A stretch of 64,000 bases of DNA. It comes from Cloeon dipterum (lineage: Eukaryota > Arthropoda > Insecta > Ephemeroptera > Baetidae). The first letter of the stretch is position 1; every line of letters starts with the position of its first letter. Shown one piece after another: positions 46,756-56,852 of the stretch. The notes under the pieces are model-generated. The model saw nothing but the letters and a program-made list of their open reading frames with translations, was not told the origin of the DNA and searched no databases. The stretch is from assembly GCF_949628265.1 (NCBI RefSeq), contig NC_088790.1, forward strand, positions 5,770,545 to 5,834,544, read 5' to 3'. The translations under genes were made by a program, and so were the position numbers.

Positions 46756-46956
46756 TTATACCCTTGCCGTCGTTATTCAGCTTTTATATATCTTACTGCA
46801 TTAAAATGCATTTTGCTTATGCTTATAGATTACTGCGAAAATATTTTCTCACGTAACTATTTTTAATCAGGTTAAAAAACAAAATAATTAGAAAAATAAA
46901 GTTTTGCAAATTTATTATCAGTATTCCACGTTTACACCTGTGTAATTACATCAGTT

Positions 46957-47193
46957 CTACGTTCGACAGGATAATAATTTTAACGTGTAAAATATTTCTG
47001 TTGACATATATGTAAAACATCCATTTAAAACATCTTGAGAAATGTTATTAACCGTGTTAACTTCTAAAAAAGACATTGAATTTTCCCTGTTGAAAATAGG
47101 TTCAACTTTTAAATCTGAAAGCCCCATTTTATAACATGTACCGATTTGAGATTTGTCATTTTGTGAAGCACTCGGCGCGTTATTCATTTTCAT
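46957..47193 (-). CDS. Small hypothetical ORF, 78 residues
   Basis: It starts ATG AAA ATG AAT AAC and ends before a minus-strand AATAAA located near 46910-46915. The protein (for example SMSFLEVNTVNNISQDVLNG) has no recognised domain. The related block at 47745-47915 is not open in the corresponding frame. It may be a terminal exon or a chance frame inside the duplicated array. Confidence 0.2.
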   Translation of the reverse strand: MKMNNAPSASQNDKSQIGTCYKMGLSDLKVEPIFNRENSMSFLEVNTVNNISQDVLNGCFTYMSTEIFYTLKLLSCRT

Positions 47194-48194
47194 AACTTAC
47201 ATTTCTCTGCTAATTTCACATTGCACAATGAACAAACATCGTTACAATTTTATGGGAAGAAAAAACTGTTTAAATTGAATTGAAATGAATTGTTTCTATA
47301 TATGAGCAGTTCTTCGCGAATTAGGAGGTTGATTGGATGGGATTATTTGGCGTTGGAATTTTAAGGTGACTCTTTATCTCTGCTTCAAGAACTTGTTAAT
47401 AGATGGTGATATTCCAGGTTTAAATGGGTAATTACCCTTGCCGTCATTAAACAGAATTTATAAAATATCTTGCTGCATTGAAATGCATTGTGCTTACTGT
47501 GAAAATTTTTCTCAGGTCACCATTTTTAATAAGGTTAACATCACAAAATAATTAGAAAATAAATGAAACAGGCTTCATCCTCGTTGCTTCAGATCGTCGT
47601 TTTAATTTCTCGACCAGATTCGACGTCAACAAGTACGTCCTCTAGTCATGAGTAGTCAATTAAAATCAATACGATAATGTCACATCTCGTTTAATTTATT
47701 TTCAATACGAACGCAACCTTGAGTGGTCACAAAAATTTTAGAAAAATAAGGTTTTGCAAATTTATTTATGGTATTGCACGTTTACACCTGTGTAATTACA
47801 TCAGTTCTACAGGATAGTAATTTTAACGTTTACAGTACAATTATATTACTGTGGACATAATATGCAAAACATCCATGGAAGAAGCCACCAAACAAATGTT
47901 GTTAACCGTTTTAAGGCAGGTGGGCATGTGGTTCAGAACATTCTTATGTATTACAGTGATGATGAAGAGGGCCGGAGTACTGGAATAAAAATTAAGACTT
48001 ATGTTAATATATCATACGTGAAAATCTAGAAAAAATCTTTGGTCTATGCCTAATAGTTTCAGCTATAGCCGCAGCTCTTTATACCTCAATATAATTAAAG
48101 CAGATATAAATTATTTTCTTTCACCATGAAATAGTGCTGTAAGATGACAGCCGAAACTTTTAGACAACTTTCAACCGGGAACGATTAAAATTAC

Positions 48195-48628
48195 CTCCTG
48201 TTGATTCTGCGCCCGGTTATCGCCGTTGGCTTGATAAAGGTTCAAATTTATCAACTGAGCCCATAGATTTTCAATATGGTCAAGTAGAGTCTAAGAGTCA
48301 AGCATGAGCACATTGGAATTGGGCTGCAAGCCGCTTGGCTGCACTCCGGGCTGCTGCTGCTGCGCCTGGGCTGGTGACTGGGCGGGGGGCTCCACCACTT
48401 GTTGGCCACCGTCGGGCTGCTGCTGCGCTGCGTTGTCCAATTGGGCTCCCTGCTGGTCCTGCAGCTGAAGGGGTTGGAAGAGCTGGCCAAGCTTAACGTC
48501 GGGAGGCGCTATGCCCTTCTGCGGCCATATGATCTGCAGCCATATGTTCTGCGGTTTTGGTGAGCTATTTTTATAGCCGCCGGAGCCGCTCATCGTGGTG
48601 TTGTTGCCGCCCTGGGGCATCTGTTGAC
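48195..48628 (-). pseudogene. Gln/Pro-rich exon interrupted by one in-frame TAG
   Basis: The exon is bounded by a good acceptor (TTTGTTTCAG|GTCAACAG, minus strand) and donor (CAACAGGAG|GTAATT). In the frame of MPQGGNNTTMSGSGGYKNSS it runs about 112 codons, rich in Gln and Pro (LGQLFQPLQLQDQQGAQL), to a TAG at 48291-48293. It then stays open for exactly 32 more codons (LLDHIENLWAQLINLNLYQA...NRAQNQQE) up to the donor in phase 0. The whole 434-base exon therefore looks like one coding exon with a single stop inside. Options are a real C terminus with a fortuitous open tail, stop readthrough, a nonsense allele or assembly error, or a pseudogene. I do not recognise the protein. A degenerate copy lies 1.3 kb upstream on the same strand. 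Confidence 0.45.
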
Positions 48629-48877
48629 CTGAAACAAAGATTTTGTTTCAGTTTCACGTCTGAGCAACCAAAGAAGCGTTTTCACAGATTCTTATTTCCA
48701 TTTCTTAACTAAACTGCTGATAATGTATACTATAGAACAACAGAGCTTAACTGCAAACAATAACGAAGTTCCAATGCTACCAAAACCCGAAAATTGGAAT
48801 AATTAATATAATTTCCAAGTCTTAGATATTTTTAATCTTTAACTAGGGAAACAGGAATAGTCGAATTATTTATACTT

Positions 48878-49105
48878 CTATCCAGCCTTCTCCATCGTGA
48901 GTTCGAGTTCCACGTTGTCAGGTCGGGAAAAGGGAAAAAAGCGTCTTCTCCACTTAATAGCAGAGACGAGGATCCAAAATCGAAGGGATTGTAATCTTGC
49001 ATGACGTGATCGCAATTGACTCAAATGTTTCAACAAAAAATGAGTATCAACAATTTCTTGCTTGCTTGGCGTGGGTAAAGCAATAGATATCACCACGTGC
49101 AACAC
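48878..49105 (-). CDS. Hypothetical ORF, 75 residues, basic
   Basis: It reads MLHVVISIALPTPSKQEIVDT and continues with an Arg/Leu-rich helix-like segment (LRSRHARLQSLRFWIL). It lies directly upstream, on the same strand, of the Gln-rich exon, but its stop codon comes before any usable donor. It cannot simply be spliced to that exon in this frame. No homology recognised. Confidence 0.2.
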   Translation of the reverse strand: MLHVVISIALPTPSKQEIVDTHFLLKHLSQLRSRHARLQSLRFWILVSAIKWRRRFFPFSRPDNVELELTMEKAG

Positions 49106-49888
49106 GCAAAGATCCCTCTATTATAAGCTGCATTTCAGATGTGTCACCCCCACCACCACTTGGGAGAAACACCTCTCGATGGAGGGTATAATTTCAGCTT
49201 TTTAGGCGGGAATGAATTTCATCGCGTTCATTTTGGCCAATCAATCAAATTTTTCTGTCAAACAGTTTAAACAGACCCGGGTTTCAGCATTCGTGCTAGT
49301 GCAGTGCGCGCCCTTCCCAGTCCTCAAACAGCGATAAAAAGAGCAAAAAAATTAATTGAACTTGAATTTAACTTTCGATTTTTAAATTCTCAGAAGTCGC
49401 TATATTTTTTCTAGTTGTCAATTTACAACAATGGAAAACGTACAATATTATGATATTGTAATTCAATCCAATGAAATATTAGAACTATTAACATTAACTT
49501 TCAATGTTTTTGCTAACAATACATATAATTATAGTCATGTGAGTTTTAGAGCGCATTTAAAAAAAAAGGAAAAAAAAAGAAAAAAAGAAATAACCGTGGA
49601 AGGATTGTAAAGCTTCGATGACGCACACTTACACTTCTCTAGTAGGATTCTTATCTCTTCCAGCTTCCAGTTTCACGTGCTTTTCTCATATACCGCTGCG
49701 TGATAGTATAGAGACCAGTTGCGTTTGTAAAAAGTCCCTATTTTCATGATACCATGCTAAAGTTACGGATAATTAAGGCTAAATTAACCCCCGTGCCACT
49801 ATCATACGTATAATACGTAATTACCCTTGCCGTCGTTAAACAGCATTATTTATAAAATATCTTGCTGCATTGAAATGCATTGTGCTTA

Positions 49889-50069
49889 CTCAGCTGCTGG
49901 ACCTGCTGCTGCGCTGCGTTCGCCACCAATTGGGCTCCCTGCTGGTCCTGCAGCTGAAGGGCTTGGAAGAGCTGGCCAAGGTTTACGTCGGAAGGCGCTA
50001 CATATGTTCCTCTGAGGCCCTATCATCTGCGGGTTTGGTGAGCCATACATAGTTGTAGCCGTTCATCAT
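49889..50069 (-). pseudogene. Degenerate duplicate of the Gln-rich exon
   Basis: It aligns to 48330-48600. The blocks GCAGCGCAGCAGCAG, GGACCAGCAGGGAGCCCAATTG and GGCCAGCTCTTCCAA are shared, and the second half translates as LGQLFQALQLQDQQGAQL in the same manner as the intact exon. The first half (TKPADDRASEEHM) reaches the second half only through a frameshift near 50005, so the copy is broken. A donor-like GTAAGC follows near 49890. Confidence 0.65.
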
Positions 50070-50776
50070 GGTCTACGTTCAAACAATGTTTTAATGTTTT
50101 TGCTAACAATATTATGTACATTATATATGATAGTCATGTGTTTAAGTGCGCAATTTAAAAAGAAATACATAATCGTGGAAAATATTATGGATTGCAGCTT
50201 CGACGACTTACACTTCTCTAGTAGATTTCTCAGATTTCTTGATGTGTCTGTCTTCGTCTTCGGTCTCGTCCACTTATTCTGCCATAGTTCCATAAGGAGA
50301 GTAGAGATACTATAGGAGTCGACAGTCGACATTCGGTATCAGAGCTGATCTCTACAGTCTACATAGTACATAATTACTCTCCTTATTCTTCCAGCTTCCA
50401 GTCTGTTCAGACCAGACTTATGTGTGGTGACTAGTACTGTACTGTACAGTAACAGTACACTCCTTGCTGTAGTCGGTGTAGTCTGTTAGTCTAAAACATT
50501 ACGGTCATACGGCCAGCGGGGAAGCGCATGCGCGCTTGGTGTAACAACAAGACCTGGCACAACTACTCGATCATGACTGGACATTTGCTTTAAATCAGAA
50601 CAAAAGTCATTTGGAAATTGATTGTTAACTCAAGTGTGGTGGAAAAAATAAATAATAAATTATTCTGGAAATAAATACTATTTTTTGGTGATTATTTTTA
50701 TTATTTTCGAACATTTCGAAGTGCTGCTCGAGTGGTTGATCCAGTCTGAGCTAGCGATCGCGGCTCGCTACGCAAT

Positions 50777-53660
50777 ATGGCGGGGCGCGATGACTTCGGA
50801 CACTCTGATTCTGGGTAAGTTTTTATCCTAAATTTATTAATATTTTCATTAGTGGCAACCAGAAAATGCAGGCTTTAATCCAGCCCACCTTCTCAAGTGT
50901 CATTTTACCTGTTGAGACGTCGAGGACGCTGTCAAGGGCGTCAAACGAAGATGCCTCGCGACCGGTTTTTTGATCCAATGCGGCGTGTGTTTTAGGTACG
51001 GGGGCGGTGGAGGCAGGAGAGGCGGCGGAGGTGGCGGCGGACGTAAGCCCTTGCCGGACGAACCACCTTACACAGCCTATGTCGGAAACTTACCGCACGG
51101 CATTGTCCAAGGCGATGTCCATAAAATATTCAATGATCTTGCGGTGAGTGTCCCGCCCCCATTGCTCACCGGCAGTTTGGCCCGCGATCATCACTCACGA
51201 ATAATTGTTTCCACTAATTTCACTTTTCTTGCAGATAAAAAGCGTACGACTCGTCAAGGACAAGGAAACGGACAGATTTAAAGTAAGTTTGCAGTAATTA
51301 GAGCTCAATTTTTCCCTGAAGATCTTTGCATTGAGCGTACACCTCTCGCTTTCGTAGACATAGAAGGTGGCGTGGTCCAGCAACGCTAAAATTTGAATGG
51401 ACCTGTTCCATTTAATAATAGTTTTAAGTTTAGAACGAAGACGACATAGTTAAAGAAGACGCTACTGGACGCGATGCTCGGACCCATTTTAGTGGGTTTT
51501 GATTTAGTTTCGCTTTACTCTCATAAGTTTTCAGTGGAGAATCTCACCTTAATTACTTTTCAGGGCTTCTGCTATGTCGAATTTGAAGACAGATCAGGCT
51601 TGGAGGGTGCTTTGCAGTTGGACGGTTTAGTGGAAATCGAAGAGAAGCTGATCAGAGTTGACGTGGCTGACGGAAAGCGCTCTGACCGGCCAGGCGGATT
51701 CAGGGGAGGCCGCGGCGGCCCAGGTGGAGCCAGAGGCGGTCCACCTTTCCGTGGTGACGGCAGCCGTGGAGGCCCTCCTCGCGGGGGTGGTAATTTTGAT
51801 GACTTTGGATATGACCGACGAGGAGGACGATCATCCCAAGGCTCGTTCGGGGAGCAAAGAGGAGGAAACCGTGGCTCTTACTTCCAGCAGGTATTGATCA
51901 CACTTTTTAATCTTTGATCATGCCTTTAAGCGATCATGGTAGGAAGACAGACCAAGTGGATCTATTTAATTTTCACACTTGTTTATTGAGCGTGCCAATT
52001 TTACAGATAGATACAAAAGATCTATTCATGTTCACAAGCTTCTCTTAAGTCATAGTTTTAGACTCGCCACTTGCTGGTTTGCACCTTCCCAGCAAAGGTG
52101 AATTAATTTCACAGGACGAATATCTACCGTTTCAATTAAATCAGGGGCAGATGCACGAGCTTGCTGGTACTCTTCTGGACTAGGCTTTCTTTAGAGGTCT
52201 CAGCCACGGGATTTAAGGCAGCGGCTGGCGAGACCAGCTAAGCCGAGTTTTTTGCCCTGTGGTGGCTGCTGGCCGTTTTCTCTGGCAACTGGCGCGGCTG
52301 GCAATATTTAAAACGTGAACTTTGATTGTGCTTAACGGCCTGAAGAGCCGGAAGACATTTTTTTACTGCACTTTTTTAATTTTTAACTGTTTATCACTGG
52401 CGGCTGGCGCAGTTTTGCCAGATTCACGTTGGCTGGTGGCTGCCCAAGTGACCTGAAATTTGCCGGGTGGCGTGGCGCAGCGCGGTTGGCTGAGATCTGA
52501 GAACTCTTAGCTTTCTTCAATGAGGCTTATGAGCCCATGCTAATCTTTCTTAAAGTTATTGGGAAATAATGAGTTTTTAGCTTTAAAATTCAAGTTGACT
52601 AATAAAACTACATGCATGACTGCCGATTTGAAATAGTTACAATAGAACGTTTTGACTGGTATTACAGTAATACTGGCTTGTCTTCTGATTATGAGTAAAT
52701 ATTATATTGGTAAATCACTGTGTATCATGTACACGCGTTTAAAATTAATTTTGTTCACGTATCGTAATTGGTTTCTTTTAAGGAGATATATTTCCAATAT
52801 CTTGCAATACACTTTCTAGTAATGAATGTCCTGGTTTAGTTTTGGTGAGCCTAAAATATTTTTGAAATTTTATTACTTGCATAAGGCAAATAAAACTGAA
52901 TTAAAATTTTCATTTCGTCAAGGAACTTAACATGTGTACAATGGGCCCAAACAATAATGTGGGTGTGGATAGAAAAATTAATTTAATAGACAAATTAATA
53001 CACATACAAGCATCATTTGAACCATTGAAACATTCAAGGCTTTTAATACAAGTGGTCCAGAACAAACCCGTTCATTTTTAAGCTGATTTTCCGAGAATTT
53101 TTAAATACTGAATACTTCTCTTCTATAAATTATGCGTTCACAGCATCCAAATATTTCATTCAATCTTTCAAAGTTATAAATTACCAAATAATGCCTTTTC
53201 GGCCTTTTCATAATCGTTCAATTTTCGTTTCAGGACCAACGATCAGGAGGAGGAGATTGGGGAAGCCGTAGCGGCGGCATGGGCGGCGGGGGCGGAATGG
53301 GCGGTGGAATGGGTGGCGGCGGCGGCGGAATAGGAGGCGGCGGAATGGGTGGTGGAATGGGAGGCGGCGGTGGCCCTGGTGGTTTTGGAGGCCGCGAACG
53401 TGACAGACCTAGAGGCGACCCCGCGGCACGACCGAGGCCAGATATAGTACCTGTTTCATGTGAGATACCTTGATGGGTTTACGTTTGAACTAACTGACTC
53501 ACAAGCCAATCAAATTTTAGCCTCGTCTGATCGCCCGCGCTTGCAGCTAGACAAGCGGACGGTGAAAGATCCGGTGAACCAGTTGGCACAGACGAGCCAG
53601 TCGCTCTCGATTTTCGGCGGCGCCAAACCACGCGAGGAGCGTCCAGAGGACGTCAAGTAA
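50777..53660 (+). CDS. eIF4H: Eukaryotic translation initiation factor 4H
   Basis: Six exons give 308 residues: 50777-50814, 50996-51143, 51235-51282, 51564-51890, 53234-53459, 53521-53660. eIF4H stimulates the eIF4A helicase during cap-dependent scanning. After a Gly/Arg-rich N terminus, [19 protein letters not shown] starts a single RRM. RNP2 is YTAYVGNL (about 38-45), the RNP1 strand is GFCYVEFED (79-87), and [14 protein letters not shown] links them. An RGG-rich domain ([13 protein letters not shown]...) and a Gly/Met repeat ([13 protein letters not shown]) follow. The C-terminal signature [11 protein letters not shown]...[13 protein letters not shown] matches vertebrate eIF4H and distinguishes it from other RRM proteins. 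The ATG sits in CAATATGGCGGGG, resembling the TISU initiator of genes with short 5' UTRs. The final intron is only 61 bases. The Gly-rich exon 5 is longer than in vertebrates. Polyadenylation signals follow at 53945 and 54001. Confidence 0.93.
51891..53233 (+). other. eIF4H intron 4
   Basis: Donor CAGCAG|GTATTG and acceptor CGTTTCAG|GACCAA, phase 0. The section 52150-52500 is GC-richer with repeated GGCTGGCG-type words. It has no coding frame and may be an old repeat. Confidence 0.8.
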
Positions 53661-53944
53661 ACACTTAAAAAATCTGCATGTGGTGGCCGGTCCGCTTGCT
53701 CCTCAAGTCCTCACCCTCTCCTGTTTCCTCAATCGTGACCCAGAGCACCTGCTTAGCTTAAATTTTTGTACTGTATAGTGGCTGGCTGATATGTAAGTTT
53801 TTTCAGCGTTGCTGGCCTCAAACTCGATGACCCTCCCCAAGAGTGAATGAGAGAATTTTGCTGCTGCTGAATCTAAGAGTGTGTCCGCCAAAAATGATTA
53901 AAAAAAAACACATCAATCTTACGAATGAGAGCGAAAGAAGAACT

Positions 53945-54006
53945 AATAAAAATGCGCGTAATTATTATTTCAACTACACGATGGCTTGTTTTTGTAATCT
54001 AATAAA
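53945..54006 (+). promoter_or_regulatory. Polyadenylation signals for eIF4H
   Basis: AATAAA occurs at 53945-53950 and again at 54001-54006, about 290 and 340 bases past the stop codon, followed by T- and TG-rich sequence. Confidence 0.6.
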
Positions 54007-54719
54007 CTTGTTCCAACTCTGCGCATGGTTCTGAAAGAAAAAAATCATTTCATCAGTCAATTTGTTTGGAGCAGACAAATGAATTTTATTATTTGTTTGT
54101 GGCCTCCAAAGTCCATTATTAATGTTTATATTTGTTTTTATAAACACTCCGATTTCATAAATAAAATAAAGAGCTCGAAAAATAAAAATTATAGACACTT
54201 ATGCATTATTTCTCGTTAGTGCCTGCTTAATTAGTAGAGATCGTCATTCCAATATACTCTAAGAAAAGAAAAATTTATCCAAGAAAACTCAGCTTGGACT
54301 CCAGGGATCGAGACAACATGATGGACGAATCATGGAAATATTCGGTTATCTATGGAAATGAAAGGTGTTGTTTCATTGTTCCGCGTTTCTTGAGTTAGGT
54401 TTTTTAAAACACTACAATCCTAATCCATCCTCCGATTTATCAGCTTTAACGTTAGCGTTAGCAGGTTCAAGCTGTTGGTGGCGCGTCGATCACTTTCAGC
54501 CAATCGGAGGCTGTTCCACGGAAGCTTTCCAATGAAATTCCCCACCACCAATTTGATTTAACTTCGGAAAAAGAAGCAAGTTTTGCTGTTGCCGACCTCT
54601 GATTGGCCGAGGCTGAAAAAAGTGCTCGACGCGCCACCACAGAATTACGCTGTAACTTACTTATTTGCTTGCTCAAGCCGTGATCAGTGGCTGGCGTGGC
54701 TGAAGATTATAAATATATT

Positions 54720-56725
54720 ATATCGTTCGTGCCGCGGAAATTTGATCGAAACCTCTACGTCGCCGCTGGACACTTTGATTGATAGTCAAAATTTCCAATG
54801 GAAAATTTGACTGATCCCTATTTCCGACATAACTTTTTTTATTTCAGCCACTTACTTAAGACACGCCTATCGATCAGCTGACATCACAGTTAGTTCCATA
54901 ATATAGTGCCGTGAAATATTTAAAAACACCAAAAATTAAAGACTCGACTCCTGCTTGATGCTGTTCCGCCATGGCAAGGAGCATGCGCACTGCGTATCGC
55001 GTCGCAACATCGCATGCGAATGAAGAGAAACCAACAGCAAGCTACTAAAATCATAGTTTTAAGCCGTTTTGAATACAGTAAAGTTCTATTTTGGTTTTTA
55101 AATGTGCCAGCAGATAAATTTTAAAATCACATTACTTTCAGGGTATTAAGTTTTTGAGCAAAAATCTCTGAAAGCAACAAATTGTTGTCCATGGGTCGAT
55201 GGATTTTGACGAAAGTTTTTTTTAGTCAACTTTGCCCTAATTTACCGACAAAACAGTAGAGAAAACTACGATTCCCCAATATTTGCGGGTTTTCCGGGCG
55301 TTAAAATTTCAAAATCTGGGAATTTTGAGTACTTTGCAACTTTGCTAAGGGTGGTCCTTAAACAAAAATTAAAAAACAACTAACTAACTCCTCTCAACAA
55401 GGCAAACAACTTTAATGTTGACCTCTTAAGTGGTAGGTCAAAGGTCAAGGTCATAAAAAATTAAATTTTAAACTCAAATTTGAAAATGAACGTATCGGAA
55501 TTTTTTTATTTTTTTCATTGCCATTTTGTAGAGCATAAAAAATAAAGTGAAAAACATTTAAATTATGAATGGAGTTTTTCCTCATTCTGTAATAAAAAAT
55601 GAAAACTTCGAAAATCCTTGTTCTTCGAGGTTGGTGAAAAACGACGATCGACTAAATCTCGGCTTCTAATCATCAGATTTTGAAAAACCGAATACCGTTA
55701 GACTCATCTTGACATCCTCAAGTACATTAAAGGGGTATGAGAGCCACCAACCCCCTACTCCCTTTTAACCCCCTCAATAACGGGAAATTAATTTATTTTA
55801 CTGCATCTATCTCGATAAAAAAACTTTGTGCACCCGAATCTTGGGTTGTGGGGGTCCTATTTACAAAAAAATAAGTACTGATAGACTCATCTTTGAGTGA
55901 ACAAAGTAACTGTATTGGTTTGAAGAAGACAATTACTCGTCAACGTCGTGCCAATGGGTTGAAACGGACGAAAAAATTATAAATTCACGTTATTGAGGGG
56001 GTTAAAAGGGGTTTGGGGGTTGGTGGGTTTCTTACCCCTCTAGTACACTTGAGGACGTCGAGACAAGTCTAACGGCATGTGGTTTATTAAAATTTGATGA
56101 TTAGAAGCCGAGATTTAGTCGATCGTCGTTTTTCACCAACCTCGAAAAACAAGGATTTTCGAAGTTTTTCATTTTTTATTACAGAATAAGGAAAAACTCC
56201 ATTCCAAATTTAAATGTTTTTTACTTTATTTTTTATGCTCTACAAAATGGCTATAGTAAAAATAAAAAATTCCGATATGTTCATTTTCAAATTTGAGTTT
56301 AAATTTCAAAAATCAATTTTTATGACCTTGACCTTTGACCTACCACTTTGAGGTCAACATAAAAGTTTTTTGTCTTGTTGAGAGGAGTTAGTTGGATTTT
56401 TAATTTTTGTTTTAGGACCATTCTGAGCAAAGTTGCAAAGTAAATACTTGAAACTGACTAGAATCTGCAATCGAAAGACAACATGCGGTTATTATAAAAT
56501 GAAGAAACACACTATTAATTGTTGGAAATGCCTAAAGGTGATATATTTTGGTTTAATTTGTTCCTTTTCACCAATGAGGTCCATGAAAATCAATTTTTTG
56601 TTGCCCCTGTAAAATTTGCTACCATAGGGATCAGTCAAATTTTCCATTGGAAATTTTGACTGTCAATCAAAGTGTCCAGCGGCGACGTAGAGGTTTCGAT
56701 CAAATTTCCGCGGCACGAACGATAT
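54720..56725. mobile_element. Foldback-type DNA element, about 2.0 kb, 102-bp terminal inverted repeats
   Basis: The outermost 102 bases (54720-54821) match the reverse complement of 56624-56725 with one difference visible by eye. Each end starts ATATCGTTCGTGCCGCGG and finishes GACTGATCCCTAT. Inside lies a second, longer inverted repeat, about 55330-55787 against about 55987-56440. Its arms carry GTGGTAGGTCAAAGGTCAAG, GATTAGAAGCCGAGATTTAG and CAATAACG/CGTTATTG blocks, around a loop of about 200 bases. No transposase frame is present. I found no clear target-site duplication: the left flank ends AAATATATT and the right flank starts GTATTTTTA. The right end is 127 bases upstream of the TAMM41 start codon. 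Confidence 0.85.
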
Positions 56726-56852
56726 GTATTTTTATTTATCGTACCGAAGCCGAAGCGCAGCGCCACTCGTTTGCTGTGGCAGGCTAGCAAAAGCAATTTA
56801 ATAAACAGCTCCAGCTGAGACCCGCGGAGGCCGTGTTGTGTCGGCGGTGAGT

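Larger units (their letters stand above)
46756..50340. repeat. Locally duplicated and rearranged segment array
   Basis: Several blocks recur within 3.6 kb. Block 1 (ACCCTTGCCGTCGTT, AAATATCTTGCTGCATTGAAATGCATTGTGCTTA and variants) is at about 46760-46820, 47429-47500 and 49822-49890. Block 2 (TTTTGCAAATTTATT, CACGTTTACACCTGTGTAATTACATCAGTTCTAC) is at about 46900-47065 and 47745-47915. Block 3 (ATGTTTTTGCTAACAATA, TAGTCATGTG, CTTACACTTCTCTAGTAG) is at 49503-49660 and 50094-50225. The Gln-rich exon at 48195-48628 has a degenerate copy at 49889-50069. The pattern suggests tandem duplication of a minus-strand transcription unit followed by decay. Confidence 0.75.

Noticed and set aside
51891-53233. 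Extra coding exon within eIF4H intron 4
   Set aside because: The GC-richer stretch at 52150-52500 has stops in all frames and no splice sites compatible with the flanking phase-0 junctions.
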